From: Maratus speciosus
Taxonomy: Eukaryota > Arthropoda > Arachnida > Araneae > Salticidae
Direction of reading: 5' to 3'
Assembly: GCA_963932465.1 (NCBI GenBank)
Contig: OZ010799.1
Span: 155,616,761-155,680,760, forward strand
Length of the DNA stretch: 64,000 nucleotides
Under the pieces are notes generated by a model that was given only the letters and a program-made list of their open reading frames with translations, ran no database searches and was not told where the DNA came from. This document shows positions 44,688-55,029 of this stretch, in pieces. The stretch's first letter is position 1. Each line of letters opens with the position of its first letter. Both the position numbers and the translations under genes were made by a program.

Positions 44688-47209
44688 AATTTGAACCCGA
44701 AAATTTATTTAATGAAATGTGTCATGTTTCTACAGGTTTTTTTTTTAATTCCATTTATTAAATTAAATTTCTGGTTTAAAGTATTGTTGTTGGACTTTAA
44801 AAATAAGAAATGTTGGCAGCTATGCAGATAACGGACATCCCTAAAAAGTGGCTGCTTCAGCTGTTTGCTCCCCCTCCCCACAAATGGCATACATCCTGCA
44901 TAAATCAGCTTTTTTTACCCCCATTACTCCCGGAATTTTTAAGATCTGATCTTTATTTATGTTTATACTTAAAGTTCAAATAAACTTTAATTTGGAAATA
45001 TAGCTGTGTTGAATTAATCAATGGTAGTACTATGACACAAAGAAAGGAATGCTCGTAGTACGGTAAATACACATAAAAGTAAAAAAACATTTTCTCAAAT
45101 TAATGGTGTCCATATTACATCGGAGCTTGTTATAATACTTTTATTTCTTTTAAAATAATGTAACATCAATTAAGATGCGCCTTAAACAATTACCACACGT
45201 ACATTATAATCAGGGGTGCATTCAAGAATGTTCCAGTCCCGGAACATTTAATTTTATATCAGCAAATACAGAACCCCTATGCTGGCTGTATAACAGTTGT
45301 TATGAAAAATGCATATTCATTTCGACGTTTACATTGCTGAGAAGCTAAGCGTATCTTTACCTTGTCACACTCTTAATCCTTCCTTCTCTGTCAGATTTTT
45401 TTATTTTTCGAATTTCCAATTTTCGTGCAATGAATCCAAGTTCTAAATTAAAAATACTAATAAAACAAAGTTTTGCCCTGTCTGTGTGCGATGGCTAGCA
45501 GAATCTACGGCTCAAAATTTTTGTGAGGATAGTCGAAAACCTGTCCTGGTGCACCAAGTCATGTAAAATACCCACTTTGGGTATTTTTCTGGGTATTTAT
45601 TTTTCAGTTAAATATAGCTGTGAAAAAATTATAATGGATTACTGAAGAAAAATGAAAATTTAGAACTTTAGACTTCCTACAACTCTTAAATTTTAAAGAA
45701 CCTCAACATTTTACATTGAAATATTGAATTTAAATGTCTTTTTTTTTATTATAATGAAGAGTGTAAAAAAAATAATGTATTAATTCAGAAGAATTTTGTT
45801 AAAAAAACAATTTTAATTAAATTTGTGTAACAGGTGCACCTAATATATGTGCAATACTGATTCAGCTAATGTATATTGCTACTTCAAAAGTCACTTCAAG
45901 CCCTACCACGGTAATACTATATTACGGTGGCAGTTCTCCAATAAAGGGGACACATTCTCTAATTTTTCCTCTGAAGACTTTTCTTTCCCCGATACTCTTT
46001 TTCTCTGCAAATAACTACATCAGTCTAAGATGAGTTCTCTCTAATTTCATATGATGGCAAATTTCATGCATAAATATCATTTGTATCTGACAGTTTTAAG
46101 GTGCAGTCGGCCAAATGAAATAATGAATGCAATAATGACCCCATAAATTTTACTCACAAAATTTTTCCTGAAAACAATTAAATAAACATTCTATAGAAAA
46201 TTATGTATTCTTTCAAGTTATATAAAGAAAAATCTTAAGGCTCATCTTCATACTTCTAAAATTGTACCGAACTCTGAAATTTTCAATACAAACGCAATAA
46301 TTTTTACATCATATTTGGCTTTGTCATTAAATTTTACTTAAGAAAACTAAACAGAAAGGCATTTAATCAAGTAGTTTAGGAATTGTGGAGATTTAAAATT
46401 TGAATCTCCAAATGTTAAATTCATTTTTAATCATTGCAAAACAGACTGCGATTGCTAATGTTCTATAAGTCTTAATACTTATAACTTTGACAACTACTGC
46501 GTGACGACTAAAGACAAAACAGACAGACACGCATTTTGCTTTTGTGAAACTTTGATCTGCGTTTTTATATAGGCTTTTAACGTGAAGAAATGTTTTCCAC
46601 ATTCTTTTAAAAAAGCGGGTAACCCGACCCGATGCAGGACTCTACCCCAGACTATTAGGTGGCATCCCCCTCGCGGGGGGGGGGGGGAAATGAATTTTTT
46701 CATGTGACATATTGTTTTAAAGATTTTGGCCTGGATATTACTAAGCACTCACTCCTCTCCTCTTAACTCATTTTTTCATCAGTAGAGATCATTTTAAAGT
46801 TTTAATTTGTTCATTACTACCCCATACAATTTTCCAAAAATCAAGAAAAACATTTACATAACAAATCTCAACAATTAGCAGCTTCTCCCCCATTTTCACA
46901 CAGTGAACGGGTAGGTAATTAAGACAAAATAGGGGCTGGGGGATCGTTCGAAAAACCTCGTAACACAGAACTCAAAAATATATACAATAATAGATACAGT
47001 TATATTTTCAGAAATTCGTCGAAAATGTATGGCGAAATTATGTCCCCCTACTTTTTCCAAATCTAGTTAAAATAAAATTACAAAAAAATTAGAAGTAGTA
47101 GGAATTTATTTACACCTTTCAGAAAAACTATAGAGATTATTCTAGGTCATACAATTTTTTAGAAAATTACAGTTCTCCGTTATACATAAACTTTATCTTG
47201 CTGGCGCTT
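44688..47209. other. Interior of the 6.4-kb hAT-type element, no gene recognised
   Basis: This stretch is AT-rich with poly-T, poly-C/G (near 46674-46687) and short frames that match no family. CAGGGGTGCATTC at about 45214 looks like another hAT-type end, but no partner was found. If a transposase gene once lay here it cannot be read now. Confidence 0.4.
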
Positions 47210-47219
47210 AGCGGCGGAG

Positions 47220-47438
47220 TTGAGGAGAGTTCGAGCTACCTATCGACGCGAAATCATCCAAGGACTGTCGATATTGATTTTCCAAAAGAATTTTCGGTTA
47301 GCCGAGATATTAATTAAAAACCTATCTTTAAAAACGTGGCACAGACCGAAGTGGCCATGCAACTTTGTGACCTCCTTTCGAAGCGTACTTGGCACAATGG
47401 CAATATTAATCTTTGTACAAGGCCTTTGTTTTAGGTAA
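47220..47438 (+). CDS. Unrecognised 72-residue open frame, possible exon
   Basis: I do not recognise this frame. It stands out because the first part (GGCGCTTAGCGGCGGAGTTG and following) is GC-richer than its surroundings, codon composition is balanced, and the frame ends just at TTTTAGGTAAGA, which reads as a plausible splice donor (AG|GTAAGA). The predicted peptide has a hydrophobic stretch MAILIFVQGLCF at its end. It lies within the 6.4-kb hAT-type element. It may be part of that element's gene, a captured host exon, or chance. Confidence 0.2.
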   Translation: MRRVRATYRREIIQGLSILIFQKNFRLAEILIKNLSLKTWHRPKWPCNFVTSFRSVLGTMAILIFVQGLCFR

Positions 47439-48619
47439 GACGAATCACAATGATAAATAGTCAGCGTTCTTCATTCCAATTGAATTCAATTACTGAAGGC
47501 AATTATTGAAAAATATTTAATAAAATAATTCCAAGTTATTTGCAAAGTCTTATTATTCGTTTAACAACTATATTTTGTAACATTGTAGTTAGAAATTAAT
47601 AAAAATATTGCATGAACTCTCTGTACGCGAGTGAAACTAGCGCTTGATCGATTATAATTTGTTCGAAGCAAATCTATAAAATATTTAATTAAAATTTCAA
47701 TAAAACGTAATTCATTTTGAGGTTGCTCTCAAAAACACATTTCCCTACTGTAAATGACATGAAACTTTCTTACATGCTCATGGGCTCGTTTTATGCGTAA
47801 AAGCATACAATGTTAGGCATGGCTATTAAATTGGGTTGGAATCGAATGGCGTTTTTTATTTCTTTTTTTTTAATGCATTGCATTTTGAGCTCCATCCTGT
47901 TTTATTCATTTATTGTTTTTGTTATAATATAGCCGATTGCTGTGATTGATTTGTGCTTTTTTCGGCAATTCACTTTTACATGGGAACCGTGCATAACCTG
48001 GGGGCTTATACTGCTTTACCATCGTGCCATTTAATATATTACTCGTTTCTATGTCGTCAGTATGTGTATCACTACCAATACTACAGTAAGATAGAAGTGT
48101 TGTATATTTTCAGTTATTTGAATAATGGAGTCTTCCATGTTTGCCCCCAGCTGTAGTACGCCCCTCCTTTCTGAAAAGTTGGACAGGTCTGATCTAGAGC
48201 AGGGATGTCAAAAGGGGCATTCGCGGTCGCCCTTCCGAATTTTTTTATCTTTCTAGCGCTTTTTTAAAATTTATTTTAGGCACATGACGGCGCCCTTAAG
48301 CCTTCCGTGGTGCCTTACGAATGTGACCTTTCGATACCGTGGCGCCTTTTCGGTTTGAGTCCCCCCCCCCCCTACCCTAAAGCTACGCCGTTGACGAACG
48401 TCTGCAAATTTCATGTATCTTAAAAGTAAAAATGAATTCATAAATGTGTCATCAGAAATGACGCACTTTCGATTTTAAATACCGCTTTAATAAATTTAAA
48501 TTGGATAAAAGTTTTTAAAATTTTTCAGCTTCGTCTAAACTATTTGGCGCCTTTATTATTCTGGCGCCTGTGTGCGGTGCACACTTTGCACACTGGGTCG
48601 GCGCGCCCCTGTTTGGACG

Positions 48620-48949
48620 AGTATTCGGTATTCAGTCAAATCACTATTCGTCACATACTTACTATTTACGTTCGATCTGGATCTGAAGCAGACGAAAGCC
48701 AAGAGCTCAATTACTGCAGATGCGCATGCACCAATTTTGTGATTCTGAGGAATTGCCGCGACCGGGTACCAGTTCGTCACTCACAACTCCGCAGTTTGAA
48801 GGGAAAAATCGTGATGAGAGTGAAGAAAGTGAATTTTTAGGAACACATTGCAATCCATCTGCTAATACTTTTGTTAGCAGATTATTTACAAGCTCATTAT
48901 AATTCTCAGATCTCCTTTTACACCCGAATCCACAAAATCTCTATTGAAA
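48620..48949. other. W'/X' segments and flank
   Basis: This piece carries the inverted partners W' and X' of the complex that starts at 36292. The 98-residue (48544-48840, plus) and 74-residue (48556-48780, minus) frames overlap each other in antisense and cross the hAT-type terminus, so neither is credible as a gene. Confidence 0.5.
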
Positions 48950-49499
48950 TTATAAGAAAATTTGACATTTTCAGTATTAAAATCTAAACTTGACATCGTA
49001 CTTGGATTTTTCGTTATGCATAAGCAATACTTGTTTCTGAAACTATCCAAAACTCGATCTAAACATAAAGTATAGCCAAAAAATACATTGCTTTTCAACA
49101 CCGCGGTTCTGAATGTTATTCCTAAGCTGACGGTGTTTTGTAGCCTAGGAAGCCGAAGGAAAAATATTGTCGTTATAAAAGCCCGAGAGGCAGTAATATT
49201 TTCAACCTATCATTTTATGCAAGCTGATTTTCAAATGTGTAATTGATCTTATCAATTCCAAAAACAGCCATGAGCTGTCGCGACATCGGTCAATGAGGGT
49301 AACCCAAAAATGCCCCATTCAACCGGAAATGCATGACAACCCAAACATCGCCGCTATTCATGATAGCATCATTTAATCTCCCGTACCTGGTAATATTTCT
49401 AAAACAGGGCACATTACCACGTTTTTAGAGAGTGCGAATTCTGAACGGGGTGTTGGTGATCATAGCTCGTAGGGGGCAGAGCCACCTAGTTTTCTAAAT
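48950..49499 (+). mobile_element. Helentron-like family 1, copy c
   Basis: The 3' end has GGTGATCATAGCTCGTAGGG and CTAG (49496-49499), followed by T. It matches copy b (29017-29560) over at least 500 bp, including CCGCGGTTCTGAA against CCGTGGCTCTGAA, GTGTAATTGATCTTA and AACAGGGCACATT. The 5' boundary is unresolved. The 71-residue minus-strand frame at 48886-49101 is not supported by anything else. Confidence 0.7.
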
Positions 49500-49559
49500 A
49501 AAACTTACTTTTATAATGCACGTAAAGAAAGGTATTTATGAAAGCTATTTTATGAAAAT

Positions 49560-49690
49560 AGGATGTATAGTTTAAATACAGGGACAGTCAAAAGTTTTCT
49601 GTTACATTACGGCCAATGGGAAAAAATTATTTCAAGTGCATTTTAATGATGTTTCAGCCTTTAAAATAAAATAATAATAAAATAATAATA
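49560..49690 (+). repeat. Dispersed repeat family 6, partial copy
   Basis: The segment with GGGACAGTCAAAAG, TTACATTACGG and GCATTTTAATGATGTT matches family 6 units at 57190-57490 and 62690-63010. The class is unknown. Confidence 0.6.
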
Positions 49691-49989
49691 ATAAATACTT
49701 ATAAAACTAGTTATAGTACGAACGCACCTCATTTGCCCCGTTTGACGTGCAATTTCCAACTTGTAAATATCATTGTTGCGCGAACATCGCTTATTTTGAC
49801 ATGTAATTGACGATCCTTTATAAAATTTTTTTAATGCGTATCTGTTAAAAAAAAATGTCCGGTGTGACGATTATTTTAAAAACATATAGTAGTATTCTAA
49901 AACTTTAAAAACATATTCAAATTTCGTGGGGATTCCCCCCCCCCCCCACTTTGTATAACATCTTTTGTTTGAAGTTCGTTAAAAAGAAA

Positions 49990-50330
49990 TTAAAAGAAAT
50001 CAGCGCCTTAGGTGTTCTTACTCCTTGTCATGGGATTAGTTCCCTGTACTTCCTCCGGCAACTTGAAAGCAGTTAATTTAATAAAGAACAGCATCGCTCC
50101 CAAATTAATAACATCCGGATGTTAATCCCAACATGTAGCGTTGAAATTAGCAAGCTTTTGCTTCCGGGGATAAATCCCTGTGGGCCCATTCTAGAAAGGT
50201 ATAATGCTCGTTGAGAAATCCTATTCTGCTTTAGTGTATTCTGGGGAGTAGATGAATAAATTTAGCTTCGATTCTATGATTAACTATATGCATATTGTTT
50301 CAAGAAAACGGTTCGTGTGAATTAAAAAAG
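49990..50330 (+). repeat. Dispersed repeat family 5, copy 2
   Basis: Family landmarks TACTTCCTCCGGCAAC, AGTTAATTTAATAAAGAAC and TCTAGAAAGGTATAATGCTC occur in order. After 50280 the sequence continues as TTCAAGAAAACGGTTCGTGT, found again at about 57030 next to a family 6 copy, so families 5 and 6 may belong to one larger element. Confidence 0.72.
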
Positions 50331-51185
50331 GGTTGAAAAGGATAAAACAGTATTTAGAGAAAACTGCAGAAAAAACACGAATTTACAGAGGTAGACGAAT
50401 GTTAATTCGTAATTAATCACAGAGAACAAGTAAAAATTAAATTTAAAAAATCAAAAAAACCCGACTGCGAACTAATTAATTATTTCTCATCAATGTGAAA
50501 CTATATTTTATATTACTTACCTTTTTTTTTTATTATTATTTACTTTTACTTGTATTGATGATTTTGAAGTTGTGCTTAATTGTTAGTTCCTATCTATAAA
50601 CACTGTTTTGATGAGGCCTATAGATGTCTATGAAGGTTAAAGTTGCAGTAAAGCTAGAGATCTTACCTACACAACTTTCAGGTTGTGTAATATTTAAACG
50701 AAACTTCTGACTGTAAAATAGTCAATGAAACATCGTCTTCATTTTGAAAGACCTATCCAATGATATGCCACTCAATATGGTGAGTGAAATTTTTTTCCGC
50801 CTCTATCGCCGTTTTGTATTTTACGGCCGCCATTTTGAATTTATAAAAACAAAACCTAGCCTATAACCATCGGACGGTAAAGACGAATCGATAGAGACCT
50901 CATTCATTAAAATCCATTCAGCCGTTTGGATGTGTCGAGGGTATAAAGAAATCCACATACCTAGATACGCAGATACGCGTCAAACACATAACCCTTCTTA
51001 GCAGTCGAGTAAAAAGAACAGAAAATTAATACCAAAGTTTCACTTACATAATATAACCGCCGCAACATATCATGGTAACTTTTAGCTCCGCCTACTTGCA
51101 AGCGTCGCACATTTTTGATCACTCGCTTACCCTTTGCTCTACCAAATACTGAGATATTTTGATTGTACAGATTCTAGAAAAATGC
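50331..51185. other. Spacer with no recognised gene
   Basis: A segment near 50800-51000 (CCGCCATTTTGAATTT, CCATTCAGCCGTTTGGATG, then AGATACGCGTCAAACACATA) resembles the 3' tail region seen in many arthropod dispersed repeats, but no boundaries or coding sequence can be set. Confidence 0.4.
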
Positions 51186-51360
51186 TTTAGGTATTAATTG
51201 CGATTACTGCTCTCCATACTTCCTCCGGCATCTTCAAAGGAAGTAATTTAAGGGGTCTCATACCGTTTAAAATCTCTGTCGCCAATGCAAAAGTGATATG
51301 GTTTCCAGTCCTCATGACTTTTTAAATACTTATTGAAGTGATATAAAATTTTCTAATCTA

Positions 51361-52698
51361 CACTGGCCTCCAAAAGTTAAGGTACATGGACTGGATGCTT
51401 TCGATTGCACACGTTATGTCGAATATCTACCAACATTATTGGCGAATTGTTCTTGAACTTCTAGGATGTAAAGAACATGTTTGATTTCATATTTCTCGGT
51501 GAAGATTTATCGGGGGTTACAAATAGGGATCTAATAATAAATTTAATAATAAAATAATATTTGCGATCACCTATGTAACAGAAAAGGCTGGAAAGGGTTT
51601 GTCACTGTGGTAAATGACTATTTGGGTCCTGTTCAACGTTTGTATGCATTTGTGTAAGCATAGCACTCATGTTCGTGAAGATGTTAACGTTTTTGTGAAA
51701 AATTCAAAAGTTTTTTGTTTATAGCATACAGAGTTTTCAACCAAATTTAACACAACTTTCCGAAAAACTGACAAAGAACAGTAGCAGCAGTATACTGCAA
51801 TTAAAACATGAATATATTGAATATTTGATGAGATATGGGCATTTGTATGAAATAATTTTTAACTGCGCATGCGTGGAAGATCCTAAAATTTTTATTATAT
51901 AATTTGGTAGTCAGCTATTTAGGGCATATATAAAAAGTAATATATAAAATAAGTAATATATAAAAAATTTTTATATATTACTTATATAAAAAGTCCAGTC
52001 AAATATCGCGAAAATTCACAAAGATAGGCTCGATATAGTGAGTTGCCTCCTAAAAATAGCTTTATTATAAGGGATTTTCCACAACTTTTCAATCAGCTCA
52101 CTATATCTTTCTAAGTTTTCACAACATTTGACTGGACTTTTTATAGAAGTTACCCCAAAATACTGACTACCAAATTATGAAATAAAAATTTTAAAATCTT
52201 CCGCGCATGCGCAGTTAAAAATGATCTCATAAAAATGCCCATATCTCATCAAATATTCAACATATTCATGTTTTAATTGCAGTATACTATTGCTACTATT
52301 CTTTGGCAAGTTTTCGGAAAGTTGTGTTAAATTTGGTTGAAAACTCTGTATGCTATAAACAAAAAACTTTTGAATTTTTCACAAAAACGTTAACATCTTC
52401 ACGAATATGAGCATTTGTGCTATGCTTACACAAATGCGCAGACGTTGAACAGGACCCACATAGTCATTTACCACAGTCACAAACCATTTCCAGCCTTTTC
52501 TGTTACATAGGTGATCGCAAATATTATTTTATTATTAAATTTATTATTAGCACCCTAATTGTACCCCCCGATAAATCTTCACCGAGAAATATAAAATCAA
52601 ACATGTTCTTTACATCCTAGAAGTTCAAGAACAATTCGCACAAAACGTGTGCAATCGAAAGCATCTAGTCCCTGTACCTTAACTTTTGGAGGCCAGTG
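51361..52698. mobile_element. 1.3-kb palindromic element with Tc1-type ends
   Basis: It begins CACTGGCCTCCAAAAGTTAA after TA (51359-51360) and ends with the complement; the right flank has CA in place of TA. The two arms (about 51361-52035 and 52095-52698) are inverted copies from end to end, for example GCTTTCGATTGCACACG and CGTGTGCAATCGAAAGC, and AACTGCGCATGCGTGG against CGCGCATGCGCAGTT. The loop is about 60 bp. The 67-residue frame at 52417-52620 and other frames in the arms match no transposase I know. Ends resemble those at 31656-32557. Confidence 0.88.
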
Positions 52699-52747
52699 CA
52701 TTTAAGCCATATTTAAAGACCTATAAAATATAAAAATAAACACATAT

Positions 52748-52796
52748 AATATAATATAATATAATATAATATAATATAATGTAATATAATATAATA
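52748..52796. repeat. (TAATA)n microsatellite
   Basis: About ten 5-bp units of ATAAT type, one with a G substitution (near 52781). Confidence 0.9.
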
Positions 52797-54075
52797 AAAA
52801 CTTTAGTTCATTTAATATTGCAAAATGTTTTCACATGGCATGCCACAATCGGCACGATAATTTAACTTAGAATAGATATATCAACATAAAACTGATGATA
52901 AAATAAATTTCAAACTGTATTTCTATATTTAAATTCTTTGATAGAAATTATTTTAAAAATTCAATTAAATTTGAAAAATGGAAAGAAAATGAAAAAAAAA
53001 ATTAATTAATGATTAAAAAATATAGAAAATATTTACTTATCTTAATAATATTAATTCATTCTATAAAATATAGGTTAGAGCAAATTTAACACGAGTTTTA
53101 TGTTTATCCTAGCTGTTTAACCCGTTCTACGTATGGGAGTTCATGTTCAATAACTATTCGATTTAGAAAAATACTTTTCTACTACTGTGCATTATTTTAA
53201 TGAAATTTTAATTTATCATGTTGCTATGACAGCAGACGATAAAACGATATCTTTGTTGTAAGGGAATAAATAGAATAAAAATTTTTGTTGATGTTTGAGA
53301 TAAAACGTTTTTCTTTATTTTTTAAAAATGGTAATAATTAAGCGCAATTAAATAATCTCTAATTATTTGCATGCGAGGTAAAAGAATTATCGTACTAACC
53401 GCCGCAGCTTCTTAGTATTGCAGCGTGGTGTACGTAATATGACTATCTCACACTGCACTAAACATTTAGAAGTGGTTAGCACTCCGCGATTACGGGTAAA
53501 ACATAAAATAGGCAAAAATTCGTTGAAAACATTTTAAAAAAATGTTAATTTTCGAATTTTTTGCCTCAATCGTTCATGGGCCCCCTATCAGCAACCCGTG
53601 TGCCAAATTTTGTAGCCCTGCGCCCTGTAGTTTCCGAGTTTTTGAGATTACATAAATACGCGCACGGATTTTAATAGGGTAGATATATCTATTCTAAGTT
53701 AAGTTATAGTGCGGATTGTGACATACCATTTGAAAAAAAATTGCAATATTATCTGAACTGCATTTGTTATTATATTATATTACAAGTGTTTATTTTTACA
53801 TTTTCTAAAGCCATTAATATGGCTTAAATATATTACAGAGATTTGTATAATTTCAATAAGTATTTAGAAAGTTATGAGAATTTGAAATTGCATTATTTTT
53901 GCACTGGTGTCATAGAGATTTTAAAAGGTATGAGGCTCCTTAATAAAATAGTGCATTGTTCCGAAATTAATAACATCCAGATGTTAATTCTGACATTGTA
54001 GAGTAGAAATTAGCAATATTTCCATTTTGGGGATAAATCGCTGGAGATTCGTTTCAGAAAGGTTTAATGCTTGAT

Positions 54076-54510
54076 AAGAAATCTTATTCCCTTTTACTAT
54101 ATTCTGGAAAAATAAATGAATAAATTTAGTTTCGATTCTATAATTGATTATATGCATAGTACAAACACTACAAACGTAGAGCACATTTCAATGAACATTT
54201 CACTATATTCTGAGAGAATAAATGAGTAAATTTAGTTTCGATTCTATGGTTGATATTATGTATAGTACAAACACTACAAACGTAGAGCACATTTCATCAA
54301 ACATTTTACTATATTCTGAGAGAATAAATGAGTAAATTTAGTTTCGATTCTATGATTGATTATATGTAGAGTACAAATACTACAAACGTAGAGCACATTT
54401 CAACGAACATTTTACTATATTCTGGAAGAATAAATGAGTAAATTTAGTTTCGATTCTATAATTGATTATATGCATAGTACAAACAGTACAAACTTTAACT
54501 ACAAACGTAG
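54076..54510 (+). repeat. 106-bp tandem expansion inside family 5
   Basis: About four units of 105-107 bp follow the family 5 segment. Each has TTTAGTTTCGATTCTAT, a GATTATATGCATAGTACAAAC-like part, CTACAAACGTAGAGCACATT and ATTTTACTATATTCTG. Starts of the first landmark are at 54125, 54231, 54338 and 54443. Other family 5 copies have this segment once, so the expansion is local. Confidence 0.88.
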
Positions 54511-54890
54511 AGCATATTTCAACAAACATTAGGAAATTAGGTTTGTAATCCATTTTTTAAGACATTCAGTCAAAAATACCTTTATCCAAAAATTACTTTA
54601 CGTTATTTAGCAGACAAGTGTCTATTGTTAACTCTGCTTTTTAAACCAAGTCTCCTTTTTAAAAACTCATGTTTGAAAATTATTTAAAAAATCATAAAAA
54701 CTTAGCCCGGATGTTAATTCCATCATGTAGCGTTGAGATTAGCAAGATTTCGCTTCCTGGGATAAATCGCTAGCGGCCTCTTCTAGAAAGGCAAGTTCTT
54801 GTTAAGAAATCTTATTCTACTTTAGTGTATTCTAGGGAGTAAATGAATAAATTTAGCCTCGATTCTATGATTAACTATATGCATACTAGT
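54511..54890 (+). repeat. Dispersed repeat family 5, copy 4 (fragment) and spacer
   Basis: From about 54700 the order AGCCCGGATGTTAATTCC, GCGTTGAGATTAGCAAGATT, CTTCTAGAAAGGCAAG and AATTTAGCCTCGATTCTATG repeats the 3' half of family 5. Between 54511 and 54700 I see nothing more than AT-rich DNA. Confidence 0.65.
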
Positions 54891-55029
54891 GGAAACGTCC
54901 GCCCTAGTACGGTGGGTAGAAATCGTGGTTTTCCTTCTATATATAAAAAAAATTTGGAAATGGACCAATGAAAATCTGCGTAGATGTTCCCGGCAGATCG
55001 GCATCCAATTTGAATGCTTAAGCATGGCA

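Larger units (their letters stand above)
42174..48611. mobile_element. Large hAT-type element (6.4 kb) with perfect TIR and TSD
   Basis: The ends are CAGGGGCGCGCC at 42174 and GGCGCGCCCCTG ending at 48611. The 8-mer TTTGGACG lies directly outside both (42166-42173 and 48612-48619). Subterminal GGCGCC motifs next to GTGTGC occur near both ends. These features fit a hAT transposon. Minus the nested element at 42356-44679 about 4.1 kb remains. No hAT transposase (BED finger, DDE with RNase H insertion, dimerisation domain) is recognisable in the frames, so it is either a non-autonomous filler-bearing element or deeply decayed. Confidence 0.85.
36292..48766. repeat. Nested inverted-repeat complex (cloverleaf-like), 12.5 kb
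   Basis: Five pairs of segments are arranged so that their pairings nest. X (36292-36338) pairs with X' (48720-48766): 47 bp with 4 mismatches. V (36380-36403) pairs with V' (41752-41775): 24 bp, perfect. Y (about 36757-37200) pairs with Y' (about 38830-39330). Z (about 39310-39400) pairs with Z' (about 41640-41735). W (about 41778-41835) pairs with W' (about 48655-48720). So X and V enclose the Y and Z hairpins, and the W hairpin follows inside X. Loops of Y and Z are extremely AT-rich. The loop of W holds the 6.4-kb hAT-type element. How this arose is unknown; repeated template switching or inverted insertions of one core segment are possible. Confidence 0.7.
51252..53939. mobile_element. 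TTAA-target element (family 9) with nested palindrome
   Basis: TTAA lies at 51248-51251 and 53940-53943. The ends are inverted: GGGGTCTCATACC and the complement of GGTATGAGGCTCC, with similarity continuing through TTTAAAATCTCT for about 40 bp. TTAA duplication and restored empty site in family 5 point to the piggyBac superfamily, although GGGGTCTCA ends are not canonical and no transposase is present. Without the palindrome at 51361-52698 the element is about 1.35 kb. It contains a TAATA-type microsatellite at 52748-52796. A relative is at 63162-63940. Confidence 0.78.
51186..54075 (+). repeat. Dispersed repeat family 5, copy 3, split by a TTAA element
   Basis: The left part (about 51186-51247) has CCATACTTCCTCCGGCATC and AAGGAAGTAA. 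The right part resumes at 53940 with TTAATAAAATAGTGCATTG and AAATTAATAACATCCAGATG. Joining them at TTAA restores the family 5 order exactly. So the intervening 2.7 kb is a later insertion. Confidence 0.85.

Noticed and set aside
45214..45560. CAGGGGTGCATTC as a nested hAT-type element
   Set aside because: The candidate partner (CTGTCCTGGTGCACC near 45540) is a weak match and no target duplication flanks it.
48544..48840. 98-residue frame next to the hAT-type terminus
   Set aside because: It crosses the transposon end and target duplication and is overlapped by an antisense frame.
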